DNA of 64,000 nucleotides from CALEMW01 sp964343835 (GTDB taxonomy: Bacteria > Krumholzibacteriota > Krumholzibacteriia > LZORAL124-64-63). The notes under the pieces were generated by a model that saw only the letters and a list, made by a program, of their open reading frames with translations, did not search any database and had not been told where the DNA came from. Within the stretch, counting starts at the first letter, position 1, and the number at the start of each line of letters is the position of its first letter. This document shows positions 52,860 to 61,735 of the stretch, one piece after another. The stretch is taken from assembly GCA_964343835.1 (NCBI GenBank), contig CAYFKR010000016.1, positions 1-64,000 of the forward strand. The letters run 5' to 3'. Both the position numbers and the translations under genes were made by a program.

Positions 52860-53990
52860 TCAGCGGTTGAACAGGCGCTGCAGGAACGATCCGCGGGGGA
52901 TGGGCTCCGCCGCGAGGATGTCCACCTCGCCCAGCAACCGGCCGTCGAGGACGGCGGCGGCGGTGCCCACCACGTCGCCGGTCATCACCGGGGCCTCGAT
53001 CTTCTCGGGCAGACGGTAATCGAACACGATGTCCGCCGTGCGCTCCTTCTGCACCCCCAGCACCAGGGACTCGGCGAAGGTCAGGGGCACCTCGCGGCTC
53101 TTGCCGCCGCTCACGGGCCAGGGGTCGGGCAGGGGCTCGCCCGCCTCGGCCACCAGGGTCAGCCGCGTGTACATGTTGAAGCCGCGGGCGAGGAGGCGCG
53201 TGGTCTCCAGGCCGCGGGCGTCGTTGGTGGGGGCGCCCATCACCACGGAGATCAGGCGCACGCCCTTCTGGGTGGCCGCCGCGGTCAGGCAGTAGCCGGC
53301 GCGGCTGTGGAACCCGGTCTTGATGCCCTCCAGTCCGCGGAACTCGCCCACCAGGGGGTTGGGGTTGGTCAGGATGAACTGGCCGTCCCGGAACGGCACG
53401 CGGTCCATGACGGCCCATTCCAGGGCCTCCGGGTGCTTGGAGATCTCGCGCCCGAGCAGCGCCATGTCGAAGGCGGACGACAGGTCCGGCGACTGTCCGT
53501 AGGCGGGGGGCAGGCCGTGGACGAAACGGAAGGTGGTGTCGTGCATGCCCAGCTCGGCGGCCCGCACGTTCATGAGCTCCACGAAGGCTTCGGTGCTGCC
53601 CGCCGCGAATTCGGCGAGGGCCACGGCGGCGTCGTTGGCCGAGTGGATGGCCAGGGCCATCAGCAGGTCCCGCACGCTGAAGACCTCGCCCTGCTTCAGA
53701 TAGACCTGGGAGCCGCCCATGCGGCTGGCGTCAGCCGACACGGTCACCGGGGCGCTCTCGTCGATCTCGCCCGAGGCCACCAGCTCCAGCACGATGAGCT
53801 CGGTCATCATCTTGACCATGGACGCGGGCTCGAGGGGCTCGTGCTCGTTCTCGGACCACAGCACTTCGCCGGTGCGGGCGTCCATGACGATGGCGGAGCG
53901 GAAACGGCCGTCCTCGGCCGCGGCGATCGAGGTCAGGCACAGGAGCACGGCGAGCAGGCCGGCGAGACGGGCGGGGAATGACCGGGTCAT
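52860..53990 (-). CDS. D-alanyl-D-alanine carboxypeptidase (PBP5/6 type)
   Basis: 376 residues. Signal peptide (8-26), then SxxK S57-K60 (SMVK), SxN S117-N119 (SAN) and KTG 224-226 (GIKTGFHSRAGYCL). It trims the fifth D-Ala of peptidoglycan stem peptides in the periplasm. A C-terminal PBP5-like beta domain follows; the end (IPRGSFLQRLFNR) is a candidate amphipathic membrane anchor. The ATG at 53990 was chosen as the family start. Confidence 0.95.
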   Translation of the reverse strand: MTRSFPARLAGLLAVLLCLTSIAAAEDGRFRSAIVMDARTGEVLWSENEHEPLEPASMVKMMTELIVLELVASGEIDESAPVTVSADASRMGGSQVYLKQGEVFSVRDLLMALAIHSANDAAVALAEFAAGSTEAFVELMNVRAAELGMHDTTFRFVHGLPPAYGQSPDLSSAFDMALLGREISKHPEALEWAVMDRVPFRDGQFILTNPNPLVGEFRGLEGIKTGFHSRAGYCLTAAATQKGVRLISVVMGAPTNDARGLETTRLLARGFNMYTRLTLVAEAGEPLPDPWPVSGGKSREVPLTFAESLVLGVQKERTADIVFDYRLPEKIEAPVMTGDVVGTAAAVLDGRLLGEVDILAAEPIPRGSFLQRLFNR

Positions 53991-54068
53991 GGGAATCCTT
54001 GGTGCGGTTCGGGGTTCGGCGGCGGCGAGGGTGCGGGCACCGTATCGCCGCCCCCTCGGGGGTGTCAA

Positions 54069-54097
54069 GGGGCGGCCGTGGCTACGCCGGCCGCCCC
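54069..54097 (-). terminator. Terminator of the B12-riboswitch-controlled gene
   Basis: 10 bp GC stem (54069-54078 with 54088-54097), 9-base loop, 11 bases after the stop. Weak T content behind it. Confidence 0.5.
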
Positions 54098-54107
54098 CCG
54101 CAGGTTC

Positions 54108-54884
54108 CTAGCGGAACAGGTCCTTCACGCCGCTCCACGTGAGGTCGCGGTTGCCGACGCTGCCCACGGCGTTCAGCACGCCCACGGCCGTCAGGTCCAT
54201 GCCGCAGCTCGCCGAAGCGGTGGGGAAGGGGTCGGCCACGGGGCGGCCCAGGTGGTCCGTCGAGCCGCCGGGGCCGGTGACGTCGCCCACCACGTCCACG
54301 ATCCGCACATGGGTGATGGCGTTGATGTCCACGGCTCCCGACAGCACGGCCGGGTCGAAGGCGTGGAGCAGGTCGGCCAGGTCGAATCCCGTGCCGCCCA
54401 CGAAGTTGCCGGCCAGGTTGTAGAAGTCGGTCGGGCTGGACGTGTCCCATGCACCCGGCTGGGTGGTGCGGCGGCAGAGGGCCGGCAGCCGCGAGAACGT
54501 GACGCCGTCGCTGCTGACCTCCACGAAGCCCAGCTCCATGTACACGCCGTTCCAGGCGAAGCCGTTCTCGAAGACGACCAGGTCGGGCCCGGGGCCGTCC
54601 ACGGCGGGGACTTCCAGGCGGACGGTGATCCAGCCGCCGTCGCCCAGGCTGAAGGGGGCGGCGGTGTCGCCCAGCACGTCGCCGGGCAGGCCGTAGGCGG
54701 CGTCGCCCAGGGCCGGGTCGCGGTAGTCCTGGGGGCCGGCCCACCAGTCCACCACCTCCACCGCCCAGGCGGCGATGCCCGGGTCGGTGCGGTCGATCTC
54801 GATGTTCACCTGGCCGGTGTCGGAGAATTGCGCGTTGGCGGCGGCGGCCGTCAGCAGGACGGCGATGAGGATGGTTCTGTGCAT
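54108..54884 (-). CDS. Cobalamin-riboswitch-controlled secreted protein with C-terminal GVKDLFR tail
   Basis: 258 residues. Signal peptide MHRTILIAVLLTAAAANA. The mature protein is beta-rich, with PDLVVFENGFAWNGVYMELGFVEVSSDG and FSRLPALCRR, then AGNFVGGTGFDLADL and THVRIVDVVGDV. I recall this VFENGF / VEVSxDG pattern in surface proteins found near cobalamin-uptake genes in other FCB bacteria; function unproven. The tail LTWSGVKDLFR-stop nearly matches that of the protein at 7301. A cobalamin riboswitch lies at 55043-55190. It may bind or capture B12 outside the cell. Confidence 0.85.
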   Translation of the reverse strand: MHRTILIAVLLTAAAANAQFSDTGQVNIEIDRTDPGIAAWAVEVVDWWAGPQDYRDPALGDAAYGLPGDVLGDTAAPFSLGDGGWITVRLEVPAVDGPGPDLVVFENGFAWNGVYMELGFVEVSSDGVTFSRLPALCRRTTQPGAWDTSSPTDFYNLAGNFVGGTGFDLADLLHAFDPAVLSGAVDINAITHVRIVDVVGDVTGPGGSTDHLGRPVADPFPTASASCGMDLTAVGVLNAVGSVGNRDLTWSGVKDLFR

Positions 54885-54891
54885 GGATTGG

Positions 54892-54930
54892 CCTCCGGTG
54901 TTGTGTGTGAAGACACGGTGCGACCGGAGG
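54892..54930 (-). promoter_or_regulatory. Hairpin hiding the ribosome binding site, likely riboswitch expression platform
   Basis: CCTCCGGT (54892-54899 on plus) pairs with ACCGGAGG (54923-54930), an 8 bp perfect stem with a 23-base loop. In the transcript it includes the CCGGAGG Shine-Dalgarno sequence, seven bases before the ATG of the secreted protein. It suggests translational control by the upstream B12 aptamer. Confidence 0.6.
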
Positions 54931-55042
54931 ACAAGGGGGAGCCGGCGGAGCCGTATGGACGGTCCGCCCGATTGCGTTCGTTCACGAAGGGATCGATCCG
55001 CATGATGCCCGTGGCCTTGCCCTCGAGGGTCCGGGAAATGCG

Positions 55043-55190
55043 GGTCCAAGGTCGGTCTCCTGGCTCGCGGATCGTCCTCCTCCCGCGCCTTCCCGGCTCG
55101 TGAGAGCCAGTGGCCTTTTGCGAGATTCGTCACCGCTCACAGTGGCGGGGCCGCGCCGGATTCTCACCGGCTTCCGGTTGACCTGGAACC
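55043..55190 (-). promoter_or_regulatory. Cobalamin riboswitch aptamer
   Basis: On the minus strand the conserved core reads AAGCCGGTGAGAATCCGGC, GCGGCCCCGCCACTGTGAGC and, near the 3' end, the B12 box GAGCCAGGAGACCGACC (about 55050-55066). The outer helix pairs GGTTCCAGGTC with GACCTTGGACC. A small hairpin (55191-55206) lies before it. It controls the secreted protein at 54884; about 158 bases separate aptamer and start codon. The gap 54885-55297 (413 bases) holds only this riboswitch, its expression platform and the upstream region of the TPR lipoprotein gene. Confidence 0.93.
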
Positions 55191-55297
55191 CCGGGACGTG
55201 CGTCCCGTAAGCCGGGCCATCATAGGGAACGGTCCGGGGAGGGTCAAGCTTGCCCGGCCGCGCCCAGGGCGGTACGGTGGCCGGAAGGAGGGACCGC

Positions 55298-56824
55298 ATG
55301 GCGCTGCGCATCGCGATGGTGATTTCGGGTCTCGTCCTCTTCCTGCTCGGCGGGTGCGCTCCCACGGCTCTCCCGGTGCACGATTGGGACGAGGCGTGGT
55401 CGGGCCGGCATGCGGACCGACGTCTCGACCTGCCGGGGTTCCTGGCCCTCGCGCCCGACGCCGTCGCCGCCCGCCGCGCCGAGGCCGTCCGCTACCGTGC
55501 CACCGCCGACCGGGCCCGCCACCACGTGGACCGGGTCCGCTGTCTGGACGCCGTCACCGCCCTCTGCCCCGACGACGCCCGCGCCTGGCTGGACCTCGCC
55601 GTCGAATGCGAGCGGGCCGGCGATTCGGACCGGGCCCTGGCCTGCGTTGTCGCGGCCCAGTCGGCCCTGCCCCGGATCCCCGCGGTCGATCGCGCCGACA
55701 TCCGGTTCGACGCCGCCCTCCGCCGGGCGTGGATCCATCGCGACCGGGGCCAGTGGGTGCTGGCCCACGCCTGGGCCGACAGCGCCGTGTCGTGGCGGCC
55801 GGGGGAGCGCGAGGCCCGCATGCTCCAGGGCCTGTGCCGGGCGGCCCACGGCGACGCCTCCGGGGCCGTGAACCTGGCCCGCGACATCGAGATCAAGCAG
55901 TTCTCCTGGTTCGAATGGCGCTGGATCCGCGGCATGGCCGAAGCCGGCCAGGGACGCGACCGCGACGCCTACCACTGGCTCGAGACCGCCCGCCCCGAGT
56001 GGCCTTGGCACGGGCGTTTCTGGCGCGACCTGGCGGAGGTCTGCGAGCGCCTCGGCGACGCCGTCCAGGCCGAACGATTCCACCGCTACGCCTTCGACGC
56101 CCTGGACCTGCCCCCCGGGACGGCCATGGAATTCCGGTGCGGGGTGCCGGGCCCTGACGGTGCGGTCCTGGACCTGCCCCTCTGGCGGGCCTACGACCAC
56201 CTTCCGGCCGCCGGATCGGACCTGGGTTGGGCCCTCGCGGCCTCGGACAGCGCCCTGGCCCTGGAGGCGGGACCCATGAAGGACCGGTGGGCCGATACCG
56301 CCTCCGGACTGCTCAGTCGATGCATCCGCACCGAGAACCGCGTGGACCTGTGCCGGGAGCGTCGAGGGCTCCTGTATGCCGAGATGGGCGCCCTGGACCT
56401 GGCGAAGGCGGACCTGAACCGGCTCGTGGTCAGCGGCGGCCAGGAGGCGCTGCAGGACCCGCGGGCCCTGGCCTGGTACGGCCGGTTCCTGATCGAGGGC
56501 CGGCGCTGGCGCGAGGCCATGCCCGTGCTGCAACGGGCCGTGGAGGGGATCCCGGACCACGCCCGGGCCTGGGGAGACCTGGGCCTGGCCCTGCTGGTGA
56601 CCGGTCGCGAGGAGGAGGGGGAGCAGGCCCTGGGTCTGGCCCTGGAACTGGACCCCGACCTGGCCGCCGCCTGGTTCAATCGCGGCCTCGCCCGCTACCT
56701 GGACAAGCGCTGGGACGAGGCGGTGGCGGACCTGGAGCAGGCCCTGGATCTGGCTCCGGACAACGTCGAGGTCCGTGAACTGCTCCAGCAGGCGGCGCAG
56801 CGGGCCCGCCAATCCCGCCGATAG
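55298..56824 (+). CDS. TPR lipoprotein
   Basis: 508 residues. A lipoprotein signal (LVLFLLGGCAP) anchors it to a membrane. The rest is made of TPR-like helix pairs, clearest at the C terminus (AWGDLGLALLVTGREEEGEQALGLALELDPDLAAAWFNRGLARYLDKRWDEAVADLEQALDLAPDN). Probably a periplasmic scaffold; partner unknown. GGAAGGAGGG precedes the ATG. Confidence 0.85.
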   Translation: MALRIAMVISGLVLFLLGGCAPTALPVHDWDEAWSGRHADRRLDLPGFLALAPDAVAARRAEAVRYRATADRARHHVDRVRCLDAVTALCPDDARAWLDLAVECERAGDSDRALACVVAAQSALPRIPAVDRADIRFDAALRRAWIHRDRGQWVLAHAWADSAVSWRPGEREARMLQGLCRAAHGDASGAVNLARDIEIKQFSWFEWRWIRGMAEAGQGRDRDAYHWLETARPEWPWHGRFWRDLAEVCERLGDAVQAERFHRYAFDALDLPPGTAMEFRCGVPGPDGAVLDLPLWRAYDHLPAAGSDLGWALAASDSALALEAGPMKDRWADTASGLLSRCIRTENRVDLCRERRGLLYAEMGALDLAKADLNRLVVSGGQEALQDPRALAWYGRFLIEGRRWREAMPVLQRAVEGIPDHARAWGDLGLALLVTGREEEGEQALGLALELDPDLAAAWFNRGLARYLDKRWDEAVADLEQALDLAPDNVEVRELLQQAAQRARQSRR

Positions 56825-56923
56825 GACCGATTTCACCCCTGATCAGCCCCATCGATCCGCCCTTGCGGCCCTCTACCGTCACGCAGTAGCATGCCCTGGG
56901 GGGAATGAACGAGGGAGGAGACG

Positions 56924-57316
56924 ATGGGATATCGTGTCCGCGTCCTGGAGGACCGCGGCGTCCTCCACATCCGCCTCGACGAGAGCTGGGATCGTCGGTC
57001 CTCGATCGAGACCATCACCAACCTCACCGAACTGTTCCGTTCGCATCCGGGAGCGCGCGTCCTGGTGGACGTGCGGGACCAGGACGCCACCACCTCGCCG
57101 GGGCGCGACTGGTACAACGCCAGCGTCATGGGCGATTCGTGGCGCGGGCTCGTGGACAGGATCGCCCTGGTGGAACATCCCGGTGCCGCAGGCACCGAAC
57201 AGCCCTTCGAGAGCGCGGCGCGGCGTGCGGGCCTGATGGTCCGCGCCTTCGCCGACACCGACGAGGCCCTCGACTGGCTCGGGACCGTGCCCGCCCGGAG
57301 CGACGAGGGGACGTAG
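56924..57316 (+). CDS. SpoIIAA-like (STAS/SEC14-type) protein
   Basis: 130 residues, soluble. The pattern VLVDVRDQDATTSPGRDWYNASVM, RIALVEHPG, FESAARRAGLMVRAFADTDEALDWLG fits the SpoIIAA-like family (PF11964), whose members bind lipids or act as small regulators. Specific role unknown. GAGGGAGGAG lies before the ATG. Confidence 0.7.
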   Translation: MGYRVRVLEDRGVLHIRLDESWDRRSSIETITNLTELFRSHPGARVLVDVRDQDATTSPGRDWYNASVMGDSWRGLVDRIALVEHPGAAGTEQPFESAARRAGLMVRAFADTDEALDWLGTVPARSDEGT

Positions 57317-57319
57317 ACG

Positions 57320-57345
57320 AAGGCCCCGCCTGGCGGCGGGGCCTT
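57320..57345. terminator. Terminator between convergent genes
   Basis: 11 bp stem (57320-57330 with 57335-57345), loop TGGC, four bases after the SpoIIAA-like gene. Confidence 0.65.
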
Positions 57346-57372
57346 CATCGTGCCGGTCCGTCGTGCGGGCGA

Positions 57373-58572
57373 TCAGCCCAGCTCGGCGAACACCTTCTTC
57401 ACGCGGCGCATGGCCCAGTTCACGTCCTTCCGCGAGATGGTCAGCGGGGGCGCGATCCGGATCACGTTCTCGTGGGTCTCCTTGCAGAGCATGCCCTGGG
57501 CCATCAAGGCCTCGCAGTAGGGGCGGGCCGGGCGGTCCAGCACCACGCCGATCCACAGGCCGGTGCCGCGGATCTTCTTGATGCTCTTGGCCTTGACCTT
57601 CTTCAGTTCGCCCATGAAGTAGGCGCCCTGCTTCAGGGAGTTCTCCACCAGCTTCTCGTCCACGATCACCTTGAGGGCCTCGTCGGCCACGGCGCAGCCC
57701 AGGGGGTTGCCGCCGAAGGTGGAGCCGTGGTCGCCGGGGTTGAACACGCCCATGACCTCGTCGTCGGCCAGGAACGCGCTGACGGGATAGAAACCGCCGC
57801 TCAGGGCCTTGCCCACGATCAGTCCGTCCGGGCGCACGCCCTCCCACTCGTGGGCGAACATCTTGCCGGTGCGGCCCAGGCCGCTCTGGATCTCGTCGCA
57901 GATCAGCAGCACCTGGTTCTTCTTGCAGAGGGCCGCCGCCTTCTTCAGGAAGCCCTTCTTCGGCATGATGATGCCGGCCTCGCCCTGGATGGGCTCCACC
58001 ATGAAGGCGCAGGTGTTGGGCGTGATGGCCGCCTCGAGGGCCTTGGCGTCGCCGAAGGGGATCACCTTGAAGCCGGGGGTGAAGGGGCCGAAGCCGTCCT
58101 TGTACTGGTCCTCGGTGGAGAAGCCCACGATGGTCGTGGTGCGGCCGTGGAAGTTGTCCGAGCAGACGATGATCTCGGCCTTGTTCTTCCGGATCCCCTT
58201 GTGCTTGTAGCCCCACTTGCGCGCGGCCTTGATGGCGGTCTCCACGGCCTCGGCGCCCGAGTTCATGGGCAGGGCGCGGGCGTAGCCCGTGAGCTCCGTG
58301 ATGGTCTTGTAGAAGCCGGGGAGCCTGTCGTTGCGGAAGGCGCGGCTGGTCAGGGTGACCTTGGCGGCCTGGCGGCGGAAGACCTTCAGCAGGCGCGGGT
58401 GGCAATGCCCCTGGTTGACGGCGCTGTAGGCGGCCAGGCAGTCCATGTAGCGGTTGCCGTCGACGTCCTCCACCCAGATGCCTTCGGCCTTGCTGATCAC
58501 CAGGTCGAGGGGGTGGTAGTTGTGGGCACCGAACTGGTCCTCCATCTCGATGAACTTCCGGGTCTTCGTCAT
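57373..58572 (-). CDS. rocD: Ornithine aminotransferase-like class III PLP aminotransferase
   Basis: 399 residues. The N terminus (GAHNYHPLDLVISKAEGIWVEDVDGNRYMDCLAAYSAVNQGHCHP) is that of ornithine-oxo-acid transaminases. PLP Lys255 is in LIVGKALSGGFYPVSAF, LLICDEIQSGLGRTGKMFAHEWE holds the pyridine-binding Asp, and STFGGNPLGC is family-typical. It makes glutamate-semialdehyde from ornithine. No arginase or proline gene is adjacent. GGGAGGTG precedes the ATG. Confidence 0.93.
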   Translation of the reverse strand: MTKTRKFIEMEDQFGAHNYHPLDLVISKAEGIWVEDVDGNRYMDCLAAYSAVNQGHCHPRLLKVFRRQAAKVTLTSRAFRNDRLPGFYKTITELTGYARALPMNSGAEAVETAIKAARKWGYKHKGIRKNKAEIIVCSDNFHGRTTTIVGFSTEDQYKDGFGPFTPGFKVIPFGDAKALEAAITPNTCAFMVEPIQGEAGIIMPKKGFLKKAAALCKKNQVLLICDEIQSGLGRTGKMFAHEWEGVRPDGLIVGKALSGGFYPVSAFLADDEVMGVFNPGDHGSTFGGNPLGCAVADEALKVIVDEKLVENSLKQGAYFMGELKKVKAKSIKKIRGTGLWIGVVLDRPARPYCEALMAQGMLCKETHENVIRIAPPLTISRKDVNWAMRRVKKVFAELG

Positions 58573-58748
58573 GGGGTCACCTCCCGTGGGTCGTTGTCGC
58601 CTCCGCGGCCGGGAGCCGCGCGTGTATGTCCAGCGGCCGGGGCCGCGACGGGCCTAAGATAGATCGTTCCGACCGTCGTTCCAAGCCGATTCATGGCCGT
58701 ATCCGCCCTCCATTCGGACCACGTGAAGAAAAGCGCTCGCCCGCTGAA

Positions 58749-58784
58749 TTAATACTTGAAAAAGCAAAGAGCTTGAATTATTAA
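58749..58784. promoter_or_regulatory. Bidirectional AT-rich promoter between rocD and the winged-helix gene
   Basis: Plus strand: TTGAAA (58756-58761), 17 bases, TATTAA (58779-58784). Minus strand: TTCAAG (58772-58777), 17 bases, TATTAA (58749-58754). The two promoters overlap almost symmetrically in a patch of about 50 bases that is over 70% A+T. They point to rocD (about 175 bases away) and to the winged-helix gene (about 335 bases away). Confidence 0.6.
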
Positions 58785-59119
58785 AGTATATGCGGCCGCG
58801 GCGACGCCATGGAGGGCGGGCAGGCGGTCGGAGGTGACGAGGAGTCGTTCGCCTCGGGGACGTGCCGGGTCCGGACGGATCGCCGGTGAAGGCCGGAGGG
58901 CCCCCCTTCGGGGGACGGGGAAGGATCCCCGACGGCTGTCCCCAGGAACGGAAACCGATCCGTTCCACCGCCGAGGCGGCCCCTGGTCCGGGCCGCCGAC
59001 AGGCTCCGGCGGTCGGCGAACGTGAAGCGGGGAGGGGTCCCGGTCGGCCTCTCCCCGCAACTCGTCACGCATCCATTGACCGGGCGACAGCGCCCCCGGC
59101 GGCAAGGAGGCCCCGCGGC
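58785..59119 (+). other. Long GC-rich leader before the winged-helix gene, no gene seen
   Basis: 335 bases between the promoter patch and the GTG start. It holds several short GC hairpins (for example CCCCCC-TTC-GGGGG around 58900-58915). In-frame upstream ATG codons would give only a low-complexity Pro/Arg extension. On the minus side (58573-58748), GGAACGA occurs twice 12 bases apart (58664-58670 and 58676-58682 on plus as TCGTTCC). Confidence 0.4.
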
Positions 59120-59446
59120 GTGCCCCGCACGACGACGTCCCGTTCGCGGGACGATGCTCCGCTTTCCCCTCTGCTCCACGGCAGGGTACGGCTCCTGGTG
59201 GTCGCCGCCCTGGTGCGCCGTGGTGCGTCCTCCTTCACCGACCTCCGCAAGGCCCTGGAGCTCACCGACGGCACCCTCTCGGTGCACCTCGGCAAGCTGG
59301 AGGACGGGGGTGTAGTGGAGATCGTGAAGGGGTACGAGGGAAAGCGGCCGAAGACCATCGTGCGGATGACGCGGTCGGGGAGATCGCGCTACAAGCGCTA
59401 CCTGGCTGAGTTGAGGGATCTGTTGCCGGGGCTGGAAGAGAACTAG
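59120..59446 (+). CDS. Winged-helix transcriptional regulator (HTH_34/MarR-like)
   Basis: 108 residues from GTG at 59120, with AAGGAGG nine bases upstream. A winged helix: LHGRVRLLVVAALVRRGASSFTDLRKALELTDGTLSVHLGKLEDGGVVEIVKGYEGKRPKTIVRMTRSGRSRYKRYLAEL, typical of short regulators of the PF13601 type. No sensor domain. It may control the divergent rocD or itself. Confidence 0.85.
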   Translation: MPRTTTSRSRDDAPLSPLLHGRVRLLVVAALVRRGASSFTDLRKALELTDGTLSVHLGKLEDGGVVEIVKGYEGKRPKTIVRMTRSGRSRYKRYLAELRDLLPGLEEN

Positions 59447-59464
59447 ACCGGCGACCGATGCAGG

Positions 59465-59492
59465 AAGGGGGCGGCCTCGTGGCCGCCCCCTT
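59465..59492. terminator. Terminator between convergent winged-helix and phosphorylase genes
   Basis: 12 bp perfect stem (59465-59476 with 59481-59492), loop TCGT. Confidence 0.65.
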
Positions 59493-59519
59493 CGTCATGC
59501 CGGTGATGGTGCGCCGGAG

Positions 59520-61619
59520 CTACTCGTCCAGGGCGCAGGGCCGGTAGTAGGACTGGGTGTAGTCGTCCACCATGCGCGCCGTGCTGAATTCGGGGATCAC
59601 GCCGGCGACGGCGGCCCGCATCATGGCCACCCAGCGGCGGGGCACGCCGTCGGGGCCGCGGTCGTAGAACGTGGGCACGACCTCGTTCTCCAGCAGGTCG
59701 AAGAGCGACGCCACGTCGTCGGCGTCCTGCTTCTCGGGGTCGTCGTAGTTCTCGTTGGCGCCGATGACCCAGCCGTTGGTGCCGTCGAAGCCCTCCACCC
59801 ACCAGCCGTCGCTGATCGAGAGGTTCGGGGCGCCGTTGGCGGCGGCCTTCATGCCGCTGGTGCCGCTGGCCTCCAGCGGTCGACGGGGCGTGTTGAGCCA
59901 CACGTCCACGCCCTGCACCAGGAAACGGGCCAGGTGGATGTTGTAGCCCTCGATCAGCTGGATGCGGCCCTTGAAGAACGGATCCCGCGAGACCTCCCAG
60001 ATGGTCTGCATGAGGTCCTTGCCGGGCTCGTTCATGGGGTGGGCCTTGCCGGCCAGCAGGATCTGCAGGGGACGCTCCGTGTCGCCGAGCAGGGCGGCCA
60101 GGCGATCGCGGTCGCGCAGCAGCAGGGTGGCCCGCTTGTAGGGGGCGAAGCGCCGGGCGAAGCCGATGGTCAGGGCCTCGGGATCCAGCAGCGAGGCGGC
60201 GGCGGCGATGTCCTCGGCGGGGGCGCCGTGGCGTCGGAGCTGCTGGGCGAGGCGGTGTCGGGCCTCGTCGACCAGGCGGCGACGCAGGGACTGGTGCAGG
60301 TTCCAGAAGGCGGCGTCGGACAGGTCCAGGCCGTCCTCGGTGAGGTGGGCACGGTAGGCCGCGTCCAGCTCGGGGGCGATCCAGCTGGCCATGTGCACGC
60401 CGTTGGTCACGTGGCCGATGGGCACGTCGTCCTCGTCGGCGCCCGGCCAGAGGTGGTGCCACATGAAGCGGGCCACGTTGCCGTGGAGCTCGCTCACGCC
60501 GTTGGCGAAGCGCGAGGTGCGCAGGGCCAGCACCGTCATGCCGAAGCGGCCGGTCATGTCGCCGGGCTTCTCCATGCCCAGCTCGATGAGGGAGTTCAGG
60601 TCCAGGTCGGAGCCCTCGATCACGGCGCGCAGGTATTCCGTCACGTGGTCGGGGGAGAAGGCGTCGTTGCCGGCGGCCACCGGTGTATGGGTGGTGAACA
60701 CGTTGTGCTCGCGGCATTCGGCCAGGGCGTCGGCCTGGGTGAGGCCGCGCTCGACCAGGGCGTGGCGCATCTGCTCCACGGCCAGGAAGGCGGAGTGGCC
60801 CTCGTTGAGGTGGAAGACGTCGGGCTCCACGCCGGCGGCGCGCAGGGCGCGCAGGCCGCCCACGCCCAGCAGGATCTCCTGGCGGACGCGGGTGTCCTCG
60901 TCGCCGCCGTAGAGGTGGCCGGTGATCATCCGGTCCTCGTCGACGTTCTCGGGGACGTCGGCGTCCAGCAGGTAGAGGGAGATGCGCCCCACGGCGATCT
61001 TCCAGATGCGGGCCTGGACGGTGCGGCCGGGATAGGCCACCTCGATGCGGATCTCCTCGCCGCCGTCGTCGCAGAGGAGCACGGCGGGGAGGCGGTCGAA
61101 GTCGTTGGGCATGTAGTGCTCGGTCTGGCGACCGTCGGGGCCCACGAGCTGGTGGAAGTAGCCGAAGCGGTAGGCCAGGCCCACGGCCACGAAAGGCAGG
61201 CCCAGGTCGCTGGCGGACTTCAGGTGGTCGCCGGCCAGGATGCCGAGGCCGCCGGAGTAGATGGGCAGGCTCTCGTGGATGCCGAACTCGGCGCAGAAGT
61301 AGGCCACGGTGCGGCTGGCCAGGTCGTGGTCGGCGTCCGGGATCATGGCTTCATGGAAACGGGCGACGACCGCATCCAGCTGGGAGCGGAAGGCGTCGTC
61401 CGCGGCCAGGGCCTCGAGGCGGGCGGGCTCCATGTCGGCCAGCAGGGCCACGGGGTTGTGCTTGGCGGCGTCCCAGTGATCGGGATCGAGGCCGGCCATG
61501 AGCTCCCGGGCCTCGGGGTCCCAGGTCCACCACAGGTTGCGGGCGACATCGGCCAGGCCTTCGAGGCCGGCGGGAAGGTCGAGGGCGGTCTGGTAGCGTT
61601 CGACCACGGGCATCGTCAT
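59520..61619 (-). CDS. Alpha-glucan (glycogen/maltodextrin) phosphorylase, short GT35 type
   Basis: 699 residues, shorter than E. coli MalP/GlgP and like the DUF3417-containing phosphorylases of Thermus and actinobacteria. N terminus LADVARNLWWTWDPEARELMAGLDP; YFCAEFGIHESLPIYSGGLGILAGDHLKSASDLG; PLP Lys591 in LEASGTSGMKAAANGAPN. It releases glucose-1-phosphate from alpha-1,4-glucans in the cytoplasm. This shows that the organism stores or uses alpha-glucan, the ligand type of the CBM48-like domains at 23236-25294. The ATG at 61619 was chosen for GGAGGA upstream. Confidence 0.94.
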   Translation of the reverse strand: MTMPVVERYQTALDLPAGLEGLADVARNLWWTWDPEARELMAGLDPDHWDAAKHNPVALLADMEPARLEALAADDAFRSQLDAVVARFHEAMIPDADHDLASRTVAYFCAEFGIHESLPIYSGGLGILAGDHLKSASDLGLPFVAVGLAYRFGYFHQLVGPDGRQTEHYMPNDFDRLPAVLLCDDGGEEIRIEVAYPGRTVQARIWKIAVGRISLYLLDADVPENVDEDRMITGHLYGGDEDTRVRQEILLGVGGLRALRAAGVEPDVFHLNEGHSAFLAVEQMRHALVERGLTQADALAECREHNVFTTHTPVAAGNDAFSPDHVTEYLRAVIEGSDLDLNSLIELGMEKPGDMTGRFGMTVLALRTSRFANGVSELHGNVARFMWHHLWPGADEDDVPIGHVTNGVHMASWIAPELDAAYRAHLTEDGLDLSDAAFWNLHQSLRRRLVDEARHRLAQQLRRHGAPAEDIAAAASLLDPEALTIGFARRFAPYKRATLLLRDRDRLAALLGDTERPLQILLAGKAHPMNEPGKDLMQTIWEVSRDPFFKGRIQLIEGYNIHLARFLVQGVDVWLNTPRRPLEASGTSGMKAAANGAPNLSISDGWWVEGFDGTNGWVIGANENYDDPEKQDADDVASLFDLLENEVVPTFYDRGPDGVPRRWVAMMRAAVAGVIPEFSTARMVDDYTQSYYRPCALDE

Positions 61620-61735
61620 GAGTCCTCCGAAGCGGTCAGTCTGGGGCACGGGCCCGGCGAGCCGGGGCGGTGCGGTGCCGGGGGCAGAAGATAAGCCCTG
61701 CCCTGTCCGGATTTCCAGTTGTTATCGGACCGGAG

